DNA of 64,000 nt from Brachycybe producta. Taxonomy: Eukaryota > Arthropoda > Diplopoda > Playtdesmida > Andrognathidae. Location of the stretch: NCBI GenBank assembly GCA_036925085.1, contig JAUPFP010000011.1:2569797-2633796 (forward strand). The letters run 5' to 3'. A program made the position numbers and the translations under genes. Shown in pieces: positions 32,054 through 43,705 of the stretch (within the stretch, counting starts at the first letter, position 1; every line of letters begins with the position of its first letter). Under the pieces are notes generated by a model that saw only the letters and a list, made by a program, of their open reading frames with translations, had not been told where the DNA came from and made no database searches.

Positions 32054-32655
32054 TTAAAGAGACCAATACTTCCAGAAATATCTTTTTAAAATATTGTCAA
32101 GACTTACCCAACAGATTGCCAAAACGATTTTTAAAATTTTGACACAAGTCATTAAAACCATAAATTAACTTAAAAATGAAGTGACTTTCACAAGTCATCA
32201 AAAGACGCCATTTTAAATTTCCAAAAACGAAAGTCTCCCCCAATTTTGTGGAAAAGGTTGTCACCTCACATTTCCAGAATTCCTTAATGAAATATAGGTG
32301 GTATTCCTTTTCATATTCAACTCAATACAACCTTCCACGTGGAATAATTCAAATATTAAATCCATTGTACTTTGAAATGAAAGTAATATGAGCTGGTGAT
32401 CGCAAAACACATCAGAATTCGAGTAGAGGAGTAGACTTTGGGGGGTCTTGTTGCCAATGTCTGTTGTTTGGTGGCGCATCTATCTGATAAAGTCCATTTA
32501 CAGGAATCTCAACTGATTTTTATTGTATTTATTTTATTTATATGATTTTAATTATATTAATGACTTTAAATTATAAAAAACGTTTTGGTAATCGTTGAGT
32601 AATTCTTGACAATATTTTGACAAGAAATTTCTGCAGGTAATAATGGTCTCTTTAA
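32054..32655. mobile_element. TTAA-ended element, family S copy 1
   Basis: Ends TTAAAGAGACCAATACTTCC and ATAATGGTCTCTTTAA. Collinear over about 570 bp with 52814-53381. No coding frame. Confidence 0.8.
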
Positions 32656-32680
32656 AAAATTATATATATATATATATATA

Positions 32681-33235
32681 TATTAAGCCCCGTCTGTGTG
32701 TGTGATCTAACGCTGTACAAACAAGGACAAAAACCTTGAACCACGTCAGAATATATATATAAATTTAAATGAATAAATGAACCGCTTTTTTTCTCAAGGT
32801 CAACTATATGTTGCCAAGAACCCCAATGATATTAAATTGGAGAGTGGAAAAGGTTGGAAAGTGTAGAAGGGGGGAGAGAGAGAAACGTGTAGGGGGAAAA
32901 GTGAGAGGGGGTGACTGAAATTGAAATGAAAAGAGTAAAAAAAGGGAACACAAGACGCACATGCGCACACCAGAGAAAATGAAAAACTCATTTTCTCTTT
33001 CAAATATAAAAAGGGGAGTGGATAATAGTAGCAAAATTAAACTACAGTTTATCAGAGGCAATTGTACCCAGCATTAGAATTTCTTTTGCTCAGCCCTTTT
33101 ATGAACGTCATCAATTTCTAATTTGTTTGTTACTTGGTTTGACGTCATAAAAGGGCGGAGGAAAAGAAATTGTAATGCTGGGCACAATTGCCTGTTAATT
33201 TTGCTCCCGTCATTTATGACGGGTTACCCCACTAG
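32681..33235 (+). mobile_element. non-autonomous Helitron copy 7
   Basis: Ends with the hairpin CCCGTCATTTATGACGGG, then TTACCCCACTAG, then T. The 5' end is near TTAAGCCCCGTCTGTG (approximate). It contains an inserted hairpin at about 33054-33196 (CAATTGTACCCAGCATTAGA and complement). Confidence 0.8.
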
Positions 33236-35044
33236 TGATTATTTAAAAAAGAAAACTAAAATTGGAACACTAAAAGCAAAGAGAAATGTAACAATGGCAG
33301 ACAGTCTCACCCTTACAAGTTAAAATCAAATTCAACTAGTTGAGAAGTTTAAATTACTCAATTTAATTTAGTCATCCCATTTTTGGGCGATTATTTCTGC
33401 TTTTTTTTTTCTAATTAAAAATGAATTTTCACCATTATTTTCGCCAAATCGAAACAAGGCCTAAGTAAATGACTATCTTTTTTTTGTGTGTAAAATGTGA
33501 AGAAATTCTAAAAGTTTGATTCTTGTCTTCAATGCCACAATGGCAATACTATTAGCTCTTGCTGTCATGTGGTATGGGCATAGGCCTACATACCTTCAGC
33601 AGTACAATCCAGTGACCAAAAAACAGTTTCTGGTGTGATAACAATCGTTTTTAAGCGCCATTCGCAACATTCTACATCTCTTATCTAACCTCGTAGATAA
33701 CAAACGGTTGGTTTTCATACAGAAAAGTGTTTTTTCGGTTATTTTATTATGTGCATGGTGCATTGGTACATATATTATAGTGATGGCTGCGAGAAAGGAT
33801 CCGCGGCTATGGGGACAGAAGCAAATTACTCTTACAACATTTAGGCTGAAAGTACATTATATTGCAGAGGCGAGTCAAGAGTCAAGCTGCAATTCAAACA
33901 GCACGTTTCATGTAGATGCATGAAGTGCTGTATGAAGCGTCACTATGTGCTGATCAATTGAAATATACATCTATTACTGTAGCTCGCAGCTCGCACCATA
34001 GTGTGGCCCTTGATTCGCCTCTCCACTATGTTTTCTTTTCCTTTACAGAACTATGACTTGTGTTCATGTTTCGACTTATATATCGAAACAATCGGTACAG
34101 GAGCGAGCCTGGTGTTTTTTTTTTTGGAGTGGTGCAGAACTTTGTCCTCCCTCTGTACAGTCTTACAGAAAGTTGACCCAATTCCACACAGCTGATTTCT
34201 CTTTTTAAGTTATAACTTATAAGGGTACAGATATCCTTAATTAAGTCACACCTAGCCGGGGCCTGGGGCATGGGTGCAAAACACACAAATCATGTTTTAA
34301 ATCGAATTAATTTTTTACCTTCTGGGGGTTGTACCGCCCCCCTCCCAGACTCCCTGCAACAAACTCAATTTAATGTAACCCCACCTAAAACGATGTATAA
34401 AAAAGTGGGTTGCCTGAATAAACAACGAAACTGAACTATACATAGAACCTGAATAAGGGCGAAAGGAAGCTAAATTACACCGAACAAGAACAACAAAGAA
34501 AATGAATATAGTCGAATCTGAATAAAATCGAAACTGAACAGCCTCAAAACGTCAAAACTGAATTACAACGAAAAAATTTATTACACTTGAATAACACAGA
34601 AACTGAACAGCCGGCCTCAATTCTATAAGCATTCAGTTTCGGGTTTTAGAGTAACCACAAATGTTCATCCCGTTCATCCGTCCCGGCATTGAGGAAGATA
34701 TTCATGGGGGCCCTGACGTTTGACTCACCCTGTATTTATTCATTCAATCCCCTCCCCCCCCCCCCTCCGTTTTACGACTACCATGAAACACTATAAAATA
34801 AAAATATTATTCAGTAATTATGTAACCATTAATTGCTTACATAATTACTAAATAATAATAACATTACTAAAAGCGTGTCTCTCCTTTTTTTAATATTAGT
34901 TTAACCAGTTTTTTTCAAACCAAAAAAAGTCTGTTATAGAAATTGCAATTTCTTAAAATATATCTTTTCTTCGAAAATAACGTCTATATTCACCATCCCA
35001 GCTACAAAACAAAAAGTAGCTCATATAATTATATATATATAATA
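33236..35044. other. non-coding, no gene recognised
   Basis: Contains loosely repeated CTGAATA/AAACTGAACA words at 34405-34610 and a C-run at 34751-34765. The short ORFs look random. Confidence 0.45.
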
Positions 35045-35612
35045 TCCCAGGTCTGTGTGTGTGTGTGGAGTAACACTACAAAAACCTTGAAGTACGTCAG
35101 AATTTATATAAATTTAAATAAATGAAGAAATGAACAGCTTTTTTTTTTTTTCTCAAGGTCAACTATATGTTGCACCCTTCTCATCCAAGAGCCCCATGAT
35201 ATTAAATTGGAGAGGGGAAAAGGTTGGAAAGTGTAGAGAGGGAGAAAGAAAGAGAGAGAGAAACGTGGAGGGAGAAAAAGTGGGAGGGGGTGACTAGAAT
35301 TGAAATGAAAGGAGTAAAAAGGAACAAACGACGCGCATGCGCACAACAGAGAAAATGAAAAACTCATTTTCTTTTTCAAATATAAAAAGGGGAGGGGATA
35401 ATAGTAGCAAAATTAAACTGCAGTTTATCACAGGCAATTGTGCCCAGCATTAGAATTTCTTTTGCGCAGTCATTTTATGAACGTCATCAATTTCTAATTG
35501 GGTTTGTTACTTGGTCTGACATCATAAAAGGGCAGAGGAAAATAAATTCTAATGCTGGGCACAATTGCCTGTGAAGTTTGCTCTCGTCATTTATGACGGG
35601 TTATCCCACTAG
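35045..35612 (+). mobile_element. non-autonomous Helitron copy 8 (568 bp), upstream of the receptor gene
   Basis: Starts TCCCAGGTCTGTGTG after A and ends GTCATTTATGACGGGTTATC..CACTAG before T. It includes the same inner hairpin as copy 7 (about 35430-35575). It ends 114 bp before the putative 5' UTR splice acceptor. Confidence 0.85.
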
Positions 35613-35710
35613 TTCCTAAATAAATAAATAAGTTTTCAAAAAACGAATCTGTTTTTTTTTTAAGAAAAAAAAAACTTCATTCAAAATTTAATTAAGTTTA
35701 TTTTTTCATC

Positions 35711-35726
35711 CTTTTTTTTTTCGTAG
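35711..35726 (+). other. putative 3' splice site of a 5' UTR intron
   Basis: CTTTTTTTTTTCGTAG, a strong pyrimidine tract plus AG, about 500 bp before the receptor ATG. A second acceptor-like ATTTCAG lies at about 35747-35753. Inference from sequence only. Confidence 0.35.
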
Positions 35727-36234
35727 GTAATTTTACTTCGAAAAGGATTTCAGGCTGATTTTCAAGCAAGTGAAATAAAAGTGAAGTAAAGAAGAAGAAG
35801 AAGAAGAAACAAAAAAGAAGCTCTGGGATTGCTGTGTTTACAGAATGGACATTGACAGATCTTTCGTCAAATAAGATTTTTCCTTTAAATACATTTGGAA
35901 ACCAGAATACCAGGTGGCCAGAACAAATTATTTCCTTTCTCTCAATGAATACAAAATGTCAAAAAAAAACTTTTCAAACAAGAAAAAAAAAGAAACCCAT
36001 CTGCCTGCCTGGTTTTTTTTTTTCATATATATATTCTTATTTTTCTTTCTCTTTCTTTCGAAAACGATAGAAAATCCATCCAGACACAAGAAGACGAAAA
36101 CGAATCCATCAGAGTAGAAATTTAGTTCCTTTTTTTAAAGAAAAAAAAAACCATAGTAAAATTTAAAAAAAAACAAAGCGAAAAGGCTCACACTGAAATA
36201 TTTAAAAAAGAATTCCAATTGTTGACCACCAACA

Positions 36235-37446
36235 ATGGAAATGCCACTCGAAATGGAAAGTTTACCTATGCCGGAAAGTTATGAGGACAACAGTAACAAC
36301 AACAACAACAACAATAGGCTACCAGAGGGAGGTGGAATTTACGGCACAATCCTCGTCAACGAAACCATCAAAATGTTGGTGCCGTGTAACTACAGTACGA
36401 ACACCACGTGTTATGCCGACGAACCCGATTACTCGGATGGTCTTGCAATGGAAAGGATCATCAGTATCGTGGTACCGATTATTTTCGGCCTCATAGTTTT
36501 CATCGGGCTCATCGGTAACGCTCTCGTCGTAGTCGTCGTCTCGTGCAACCAGCAGATGCGTAACACGACAAACATCCTCATTATTAATTTAGCAATGGCA
36601 GATTTACTCTTCATTATATTCTGCGTGCCTTTTACGGCGACCGACTATGCGTTACCCTATTGGCCATTCGGAGATATTTGGTGCAAAGTGGTACAGTATT
36701 TGGTTATAGTGTGTGCCTACGCAAGTGTCTACACACTGGTGCTCATGTCCCTCGATAGGTTTCTTGCCGTAGTTATGCCGATCGCTTCCATGTCCATTCG
36801 TACAGAACGCAACACTTACTTAGCCATTTCGATTCTGTGGTCGGTCATACTGTTGAGTTGCACGCCGGCTTTACTCGCTCACGGCGAGACTAAATATCAG
36901 TATGCTTACGAACAACAAACGACATGCATATTTCTTCACAACGAAGGATACAATGAAGAAGTTTACCAGATTATCTTTTTTCTCACCTCTTACGTGATAC
37001 CGCTCACTCTAATCTGCGTCCTTTACCTTTTGATGTTGAAGCGGTTGTGGCACGGAGTAAATCCAGGTGGACACGTTTCCGTAGAGAGTCTACGTGGTAA
37101 GAAACGAGTCACTCGGCTCGTGGTCGTCGTCGTTCTCATCTTCGCCGTCTGCTGGTGTCCCATACAAGTGGTTTTAGTTCTAAAAAGACTACGAAAGTAC
37201 GATCTCAACACGACAAACATTATTATACAGATTACGTCTCACGTACTTGCCTATATGAATTCGTGTGTCAATCCTATTCTCTATGCTTTTCTTTCGGAAA
37301 ACTTTCGTAAGGCTTTTCGTAAACTGATCGCCTGTCCGTCGAATCGACAAGTGAATGCTCGAAGTGTGAACGGAGAGCGTAGCGAGACACGGTGTATGAT
37401 CACTAAGTCGAGTCGTATCACGAACAACGATGTAGACATTATCTAA
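36235..37446 (+). CDS. AstA-R: allatostatin-A receptor-like class A GPCR, complete single-exon CDS
   Basis: 403 codons. The ATG has A at -3. Residues 21-27 are a short poly-Asn tract (AAC repeat). N-glycosylation sites are N42, N52 and N56. Seven hydrophobic spans: about 76-103 (N95), 112-136 (NLAMAD, D123), 148-180 (C150 and DRF at 174-176 in place of DRY), 194-215 (W202), 244-268 (P256), 292-316 (CWCP, P309), 328-352 (NPILY 346-350). C231 should pair with C150. C367 is a likely palmitoylation site. The second and third spans and the first extracellular loop (TATDYALPYWPFG, then LVLMSLDRFLAVV) match the allatostatin-A/galanin receptor group closely. These receptors bind FGL-amide peptides and signal at the plasma membrane of neurons, gut and endocrine cells. 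Base composition is clearly richer in G+C than the flanks. No intron interrupts the coding part. A galanin-like or other neuropeptide receptor is the main alternative. Confidence 0.92.
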   Translation: MEMPLEMESLPMPESYEDNSNNNNNNNRLPEGGGIYGTILVNETIKMLVPCNYSTNTTCYADEPDYSDGLAMERIISIVVPIIFGLIVFIGLIGNALVVVVVSCNQQMRNTTNILIINLAMADLLFIIFCVPFTATDYALPYWPFGDIWCKVVQYLVIVCAYASVYTLVLMSLDRFLAVVMPIASMSIRTERNTYLAISILWSVILLSCTPALLAHGETKYQYAYEQQTTCIFLHNEGYNEEVYQIIFFLTSYVIPLTLICVLYLLMLKRLWHGVNPGGHVSVESLRGKKRVTRLVVVVVLIFAVCWCPIQVVLVLKRLRKYDLNTTNIIIQITSHVLAYMNSCVNPILYAFLSENFRKAFRKLIACPSNRQVNARSVNGERSETRCMITKSSRITNNDVDII

Positions 37447-37599
37447 AACAAAACAAAACAAAAAAGTTACAATTACGATTGTTTTTGTTTTGTTTTTTTT
37501 CTTCTCGCGAGAATATAGTAACTAGAAATTGTATCTTAATTAATGAGTTGATATAATCATGTTCAAGAGCTCGAATTTGTTATGTAATTATCCAGCAAA

Positions 37600-38062
37600 T
37601 GTTTCTCAATCTGTGGCACGCCCAAGTGCCAATTGTGAATTATCATTAGAGAAACTGCAATTCGCACCTCGGCTAGAAGATTGGCACAACTCAGAAAACC
37701 ACTTTTTTTTGGGAAAATGAGTTTAAATGAGAAAATGAGAAGATTCATGAGCTTACTTTGCTAAGCTTCTCAAGTGCAAAAACCGTTTTGACTATTCACA
37801 ATATCCCCTTTATTTGGCTTCCCTACAATAAATTGAGATAGAAAAAAAATGCAACTTTAAACTCATTTTACCAAAAAAAGCGCTTTTTTTTAGTTGTGAA
37901 TTATGCTTTTTTGGGGGGATATTATCAGACTCAGTTGTCCACTATTGAGTTCTAGCCTTTAAACAGTGTTTCTCATTTAAAAAAACAACATAATTGTTGG
38001 TTTGATCTAAATGAAGATTATTACTTCACAATTGTCCCAATTGGACCACAAATTGAGAAACA
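37600..38062. mobile_element. hAT-like element with TGTTTCTCAA ends
   Basis: TGTTTCTCAATCTGTGG at the left and CCACAAATTGAGAAACA at the right form an inverted repeat. No clear target duplication. Confidence 0.55.
37827..37832 (+). terminator. candidate polyadenylation signal of the receptor gene
   Basis: AATAAA about 380 bp after the stop, the first canonical hexamer in this orientation. It lies inside a hAT-like repeat (37600-38062), so it may be borrowed from that element. Confidence 0.4.
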
Positions 38063-38454
38063 GTCGATTGATGTTGTATTAAAATCCGAACCCTGATCAT
38101 GTTCATATAACATTTTTTCTTTTATTTTCTAACAAAACAAAAATAAAATGAAGAAAACAGAACAATGTACAAAGTGTTTCATCTGAAATGCTCGGATTCG
38201 AGGTCATACCAGTGGCCAGCACTGACAGCAGGCAACTGTTTTTAATGGTGATCCATGTGAACGTTTGAAGCAAGCCGCATCATCACCATGTGGCACCACA
38301 AAGTGGTCCACATGAAGACATCCTAAGGGTAGTGGAGAGGCGTGTCAAGGGTAAAAAATGATGTAACTGCAATGATGCAATGGGCATCAGCACATAGGGG
38401 CAAAGGAGCAGTCGCTTACCCCTTTCCAAAGCCATTTTAATGTTGCCCCAAAAA

Positions 38455-38625
38455 GATTGGAAAAGCAAAAGGATTCAAGACTTTTTAAAATTCGAAAAAA
38501 TGGGTCAAAAGCATGGTCTATAGTCTTTGGCTTTTTTTTCAAATTAACGGCCAAAAGTCGAAAAATATTTAAAAGCTCTAAAATGCCTCAGGAACGTTCA
38601 ACTGGCCCCAGAAGTCCCACTTTTT
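38455..38625 (+). repeat. single diverged copy of the ~180-bp tandem unit
   Basis: Shares GGAAAAGCAAAAGGATTCAA, AAAAGTCGAAAAATA and CAACTGGCCCCAGAAGTCCC with 30352-30898. Confidence 0.7.
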
Positions 38626-39014
38626 TTGTTGAGGATGTCTTTATGCAGGGCCGTGTGGTAGATTTTCTCAGTATGATGCAAGTCTTCAAAATGCCGCCCC
38701 TTAAATGTTGCTTAATTTAAAATAACCTTCGATTGTGATTTTTAAAAAAACTGCACAAAATGTACGAATACAATTTTTATTTTGAAAATATAAAGTACAG
38801 TTACTACTTTAAAATAATGATAACAACTACAACAATCTACTACAGTTTTACCCTTCTATCTTTAACTTTAGCAAATTCGTTAATTAGGAATGTGTAGACT
38901 AAAGTGGCAACCAATGTAGATTCAATAGAAATTAATGACAGATTTCTAAGTTTCGTTTGGCTTATTGAATAATTATTGAAATATTAAATAAAGATTCACA
39001 GTTCTTTGTAAAGA

Positions 39015-39139
39015 CACAGAATAAGGAGAACTTGGACTGAAAGCTTCTCCGGCGCCGACGCCGGCACTTCACATGCACAGAAAAATTCTGTCACAAGTTA
39101 ATTGCTCAGTTTCCCTTCTGTTGTTCTCCTTATTCTGTG
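39015..39139. repeat. 17-bp perfect inverted repeat
   Basis: CACAGAATAAGGAGAAC (39015-39031) and its exact complement (39123-39139) enclose a GC-rich CCGGCGCCGACGCCGG motif. Confidence 0.75.
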
Positions 39140-39198
39140 GCAAAGATGCAACTGGGAAGGGAGAGGGGGGTCATTGTATTTTCATTTCGCTGCTTATG

Positions 39199-39266
39199 CC
39201 GCCCCCTTACGATGCTTCCCCCTTACGATGCTGCCCCCCTTACGATGCTTCCCCCTTACAATGCCG
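39199..39266. repeat. short tandem repeat, ~16-bp unit
   Basis: Four copies of CCCCCTTACGATGCT with small variations. Confidence 0.8.
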
Positions 39267-39498
39267 CCTGATGCGGCTGCCTCTCTGCATCATAGCACAG
39301 CACAGCCCTGGCTTTATGAGAGTTTGCACAAAGGCGCCTTATACACATGCAGCAGCGCTAGGAATCGCCACCCCCCTCCTATGAAATTATCCTGCTGGCG
39401 CCACTGATGGGTGCACTAATGTAACAAAACGTTCAACATCCGTTTTTTTAGTTTAATAATATAAGTTGTATACCGTGTTTACTACTCTGTATCAGAGA

Positions 39499-39799
39499 CA
39501 GCGGTGTAGCTTGGGCCCCACAGACACTGCAACTGTAGGGCGAAGGGGGGCGCAGGAAGTTTTGGGGCGCAATGTTTATCAGAGAATTAATTAGCAAGGC
39601 AACCTGGAAAAAAATTACTTTTGAATCTTTTTAAGACCATGCTAGATGCTGGTTTCACCTTTTAATTCTAGCCTCTAACCAGGTTCCATAACTTAAAACA
39701 ATTTTTCGTTTACTTATGAATTTCTATTTTTTTTTTTTAAATTAAATCTCGTACTGAAGATTTTTGCTGCCGGGCGCCACAAACCTAGCTACACCACTG
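39499..39799. mobile_element. hAT-like element, CAGYGGYGTAGCT ends
   Basis: CAGCGGTGTAGCTTGG at the left and CCTAGCTACACCACTG at the right. Related by its ends to 48778-49225 and 62349. No target duplication is readable. Confidence 0.6.
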
Positions 39800-40336
39800 A
39801 CTCACCACACTCGCAACTTGCATCACAGCTTTGCTCCTGACTAGCCTCTCCACTATGTTTTTACCCTTTATCTATTTTTTTTTCTACAACTACGGATGAT
39901 GCTTAGAGTAAACGTATTTCTTCCAATGGATTTTGTTTTTCAAATGACGTCACTGTTTTACTTCAGTGCTAAAATTAATAATTTTAAAATTTTGTCTAAA
40001 AAAACTGATCACGTTTAATTTTATAATATTTTGGTAATCTGTTGGGGGTGATTTTTAGACGAAACACTCTGTACAAATAAGCTACAGCCCAAATAAAGCG
40101 TTCGCAATGTTATTTATTAAATTGCTGCGCTTAACCTAACCTGTCATGTGTTAAAATGCTTTGTTCTCATTTTCGAATTTCATTTACTTGTATAATTGAC
40201 TAATTGTATACAAAAGTGTTAAAAAAACAATCAAGAACTTATCATTTTTGCATTGATTTTAATTCTTAATACGAGATTACGATTATGGCAGCTGAAATAT
40301 ATAAGCTGGGACATCTGTAAAATTAACAATTTTATT

Positions 40337-40752
40337 TAGAGATGGGACATTCGAATCCTCGAATCCCACGAATCTTGAAAAAATATTCGAGATTCAAAAA
40401 CTCGAATCTTCGCGCTTTTTTTTTTCGTCTTTCGAATCTTTCGAATCCTAACCCTGAAAAAAAAATTGTTAAAAACTTTGGTAAAATTAGTTTTTAACTC
40501 CATTGACGTCCAATAGAAGCGTTCACTAACAAGCAAAAACGGCACTTTCGGTGGTACACTGGATCGCCAATGTGATCACCTTTTGGCGACCCTGAGTGCC
40601 ACCACACTTGGTTTTATTATTAATAATTCAATATTTAATATTATTTCATTTATTTGTATCTTTTTAATGAATAATACAGGATTCTTACATGAGAGATTCG
40701 AGAACCTTTTAGGATTCGGATTCGAGAAAATTTAGGATTCGTCCCACCTCTA
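40337..40752. mobile_element. hAT MITE, family R copy 1 (416 bp)
   Basis: Ends TAGAGATGGGAC and GTCCCACCTCTA with perfect 8-bp duplication ATTTTATT (40329-40336, 40753-40760). The interior is rich in TTCGAATC words. Confidence 0.9.
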
Positions 40753-41157
40753 ATTTTATTATATAAACGTAACATAAAAACATTGAAAGTCAGGAAATAG
40801 TCATTAGAAAAATCATTAAAAGCAGGATGGATCGAACTAACAAATTTTAAGTGTTTTTTTTTATTTTCTTAAAGAGACCTGGACAGGATCCGGGGTCCGG
40901 ATCCTGGACAGGTCATTCGAGAACGATCCGTCAAAATTTGATAGTTTAACAGGTTGCACTAGTAGAGGCTGTTGTGTACAAAATTTCAGCTGTCTAGGTT
41001 ATGGGGGGATGTTGGTTAAAATAGGATAAATAGAAGTCCAAGCAAATAGACAACGGTCAAGTCAACTTAAATAAAAGCTTCTAAAAAAAAGAACCTCTAA
41101 ACTGAATAAGAGCTATGTTTCATTTGCTATGAATAAACCACAATCTAAACAAATTCT

Positions 41158-41759
41158 TTAAGAGGCTAACATCAGAAAGTTACTTTGAAAAATCTCCACA
41201 AAGAGCGCTAGTATAGTTTTTCTATTGAGCCCATAGACCCAATATGTTAAAGAAAAAATGTTAATTTTTAAAATACACAGTCGTGGCGGCAATATGTTTA
41301 TTTTTCATATTTAAAGTTGTCCAATATTAAGTTTTCAAAGTGCAATGGGCACCTTAAATATATGCTGATCGAGTGATAGAATGACAAAAAATTGGTAAGT
41401 GCGGTTCTATTTTTAAAAACTATTTCAAAATCGTGAATTTGTAACAATTCAAAGTTTAACATAAGAGTTAGAAATTCGCGATTTTGAAATAGTTTTTAAA
41501 AGTAGAACTGCATTTCCCAATTTTTTTGTCGTTCTATCACTCGATAAGCATACTGTATATTTAAGGTGCGCATTGCACTCTGAAAACTGAATATTGGACA
41601 ACTTTAAATATGAAAAATAAACATATTGCCGCCACGACTGAGTGTATTTTAAAAATAAACATTTTTTCTTTAACATGGGGTCTATGGGCTCAATAGAAAA
41701 ACGATGCTAGCGCTCTTTGTGGAGATATTTCGAAGTAATTTTACGATGTAGCCACTTAA
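41158..41759. mobile_element. family P foldback element copy 3 (602 bp)
   Basis: Two inverted arms with ends TTAAGAGGCTAACATC and GATGTAGCCACTTAA. The arms contain AGCGCTAGTATAG/CGATGCTAGCGCT. Confidence 0.8.
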
Positions 41760-42289
41760 TGCATAGGCTTGGTTGATACAATGATGTTAATTTTGGTTAA
41801 GGTGGCTGAATAGATATTTATTTGGACGGTCCTTGAGTTTGCCGCCCCTCCCTCACGAAAACACAACACAATATGCATCAATGGCACAACCAGGATTCTG
41901 GTCTGAGAGGGACCAATCGATATTATCGATATCCAGTGATTGAAATGGTTTATAGAATTTTATATTAATTATGAAACTATTAAATAAACCAGTACCCATT
42001 AGTAATTACTAGGGCCAAAGGTTTTATGAAAATGCATATTCTTTTTGCTGCTTTATAGTTCATGCTGTGTCAGATTTAAGCACGATTCATGTGATATGAA
42101 GTCGAATAACACTAGTTTTATTTTGCATATAATTGCATATTTAAGGGTATTTGTATTTTGCATGCATATTTTGTGAATTTGACATGTTAAGGGCATATTT
42201 AACACTTTTTCTAGAAAAATTAGGATTTTTCTATTAGTTCAAGAAACTGAACACATTTTCAGTCATTCAAGAACTTAAAGACAATTTAA

Positions 42290-42780
42290 AATGTGCTACT
42301 GCGAATACTTCCAAAGAAGGAACAAAGACATTGTCAACTGTGTTACAAAAAATAAAGGCTATAAAGAGCTCCAGAAGATTTGTGCAGTTTTGAATGGTGA
42401 AAATCTTAATGAAGATATCAGTTTGTCTATTTCTGATATTGCTTGTTTTAAGTGGCACTAGTTACATCTTCTGATGTAGAACGTACTTTCTCGAAGTATA
42501 AAGCACAGGCATTTAGAAATCGGGACGAACACAAGTTGGCTCCGCCCCTTTTATGACGACGGGCAATTCTAATTGGTTGGTTATGTAGGCTGCCGTCACA
42601 TGCTCCGCCCTTTTGAACGTTGAACCACACAACAAACCAATTAGAAGTTGCCGGTCGTCATAAAAAGGGCGGAGCCAACTTCTGTTCGTCCCAATTTCTA
42701 AATGATTGTGTATAAAGCTCTACTCCATAACAATCTTCATCATTTTAAATTTGAAAATTTGAGAATGTTTTTTGTTCCAT
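42290..42780 (+). pseudogene. hAT transposase C-terminal relic, split by a MITE
   Basis: The SSDVERTF motif, typical of the hATC domain, is directly followed by MITE family M after SKYK. The domain continues beyond it. An in-frame stop (TAG near 42461) also breaks it, so it cannot be active. Confidence 0.7.
42505..42710. mobile_element. hAT MITE family M copy 3
   Basis: 8-bp duplication TATAAAGC (42497-42504, 42711-42718). Hairpin arms with CTCCGCCC/GGGCGGAG. The central CRE palindrome is mutated in this copy. Confidence 0.87.
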
Positions 42781-43398
42781 ATTGCAATCCCAAAAAAAAA
42801 ATCATTGTGCAAATGATATCCAATAGTGCATATTTTGTGGGCATATTTTAGGATTTATGACAGCATATATGCATGCATATTTCTTTAATTTTTAGGGCAT
42901 GAAACCGTTGGCCCTAGTAATTACTTATCAAAAATCAATTTAATTTTCATTTTTACTCATTTGTCTATGTTTTCTAGGCTTAAAAAATAATGCTGGATTG
43001 CAGACTACAATCTGCGAGCACAGCGAGCGAAAAAAATTTCATAATTTCATCTTAGGCCTTCTTAAATGTTTCTTTCTTTGGTGACGCCCCAAAAAAAAGT
43101 GTCGCTCAGGGCGAACCGCCCGCTTTTTTTTTTGTTTTTTAAGCCTTTGGGAAGATCAAACCCCTATATCCACCCATACCTACGCCACTGGGTGTGGCTG
43201 GTGCAGCCCCCCAGAATGTAAAAAAGTGTAGGTTACTGAGTGAGCCCACAGTTCTTCTCCAAATAGCTATATCTGAAAATGCGGGTCACCTATAGTGACC
43301 TACGATTATAGTCTATCCCCAGTGTAACACCCCCATATGTAATATTGTTGTACTCAAATTGGGCGTCAGACAACGGATCCAATGTAAAATTAGCCTAA

Positions 43399-43705
43399 TA
43401 CCTAGTACACATGTGATAATTTAAATGCATTTAAATAATAAACATGTTCTACAGAGCCCTGTGAAGGACAAACAAACAATATGTCGTCAAATTCAATTTA
43501 TTCAGTTAATAATCTGAAAATATTGAGTTAAAATACTTAAATAAAATATATAAACTATTGATAAAATATTGATTTAATATTTCAATTTAAAATATTAATA
43601 ATAAAAGTCAATTTTTATGTGGTGTTCATGTCCTTAACTGGATTCCGTATCATTCACCTAAACACACTTAATTTGAAGTCATTTAATTCATGTGTGTACA
43701 AGGTA
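43399..43705 (+). mobile_element. PIF/Harbinger-like MITE copy 2 (307 bp)
   Basis: TACCTAGTACACA ... TGTGTACAAGGTA between TAA duplications (43396-43398, 43706-43708). Confidence 0.87.

Larger units (their letters stand above)
42010..42916 (+). mobile_element. hAT element with transposase relic (907 bp)
   Basis: Ends TAGGGCCAA and TTGGCCCTA with perfect 8-bp duplication GTAATTAC (42002-42009, 42917-42924). Inside, around 42440-42780, the conceptual translation resembles the C-terminal dimerisation region of hAT transposases (TSSDVERTFSKYK, then LLHNN and FENLRMFF). It is interrupted by stops and by the MITE at 42505-42710. Confidence 0.82.
41820..43190. mobile_element. hAT-like element (CAGTGGCGTAG family), left end lost, with nested insertion
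   Basis: The left part matches 48808 onwards (GGTCCTTGAGTTTGCC, TCGATATCCAGTGATTGAAA) and the right end is CCTACGCCACTG. It is interrupted by the element at 42010-42916. Confidence 0.75.

Noticed and set aside
43322-43398. Fourth family L LTR (TGTAACACCCCC at 43325)
   Set aside because: Only the first dozen bases resemble the LTR start; no TATA or downstream match was found.
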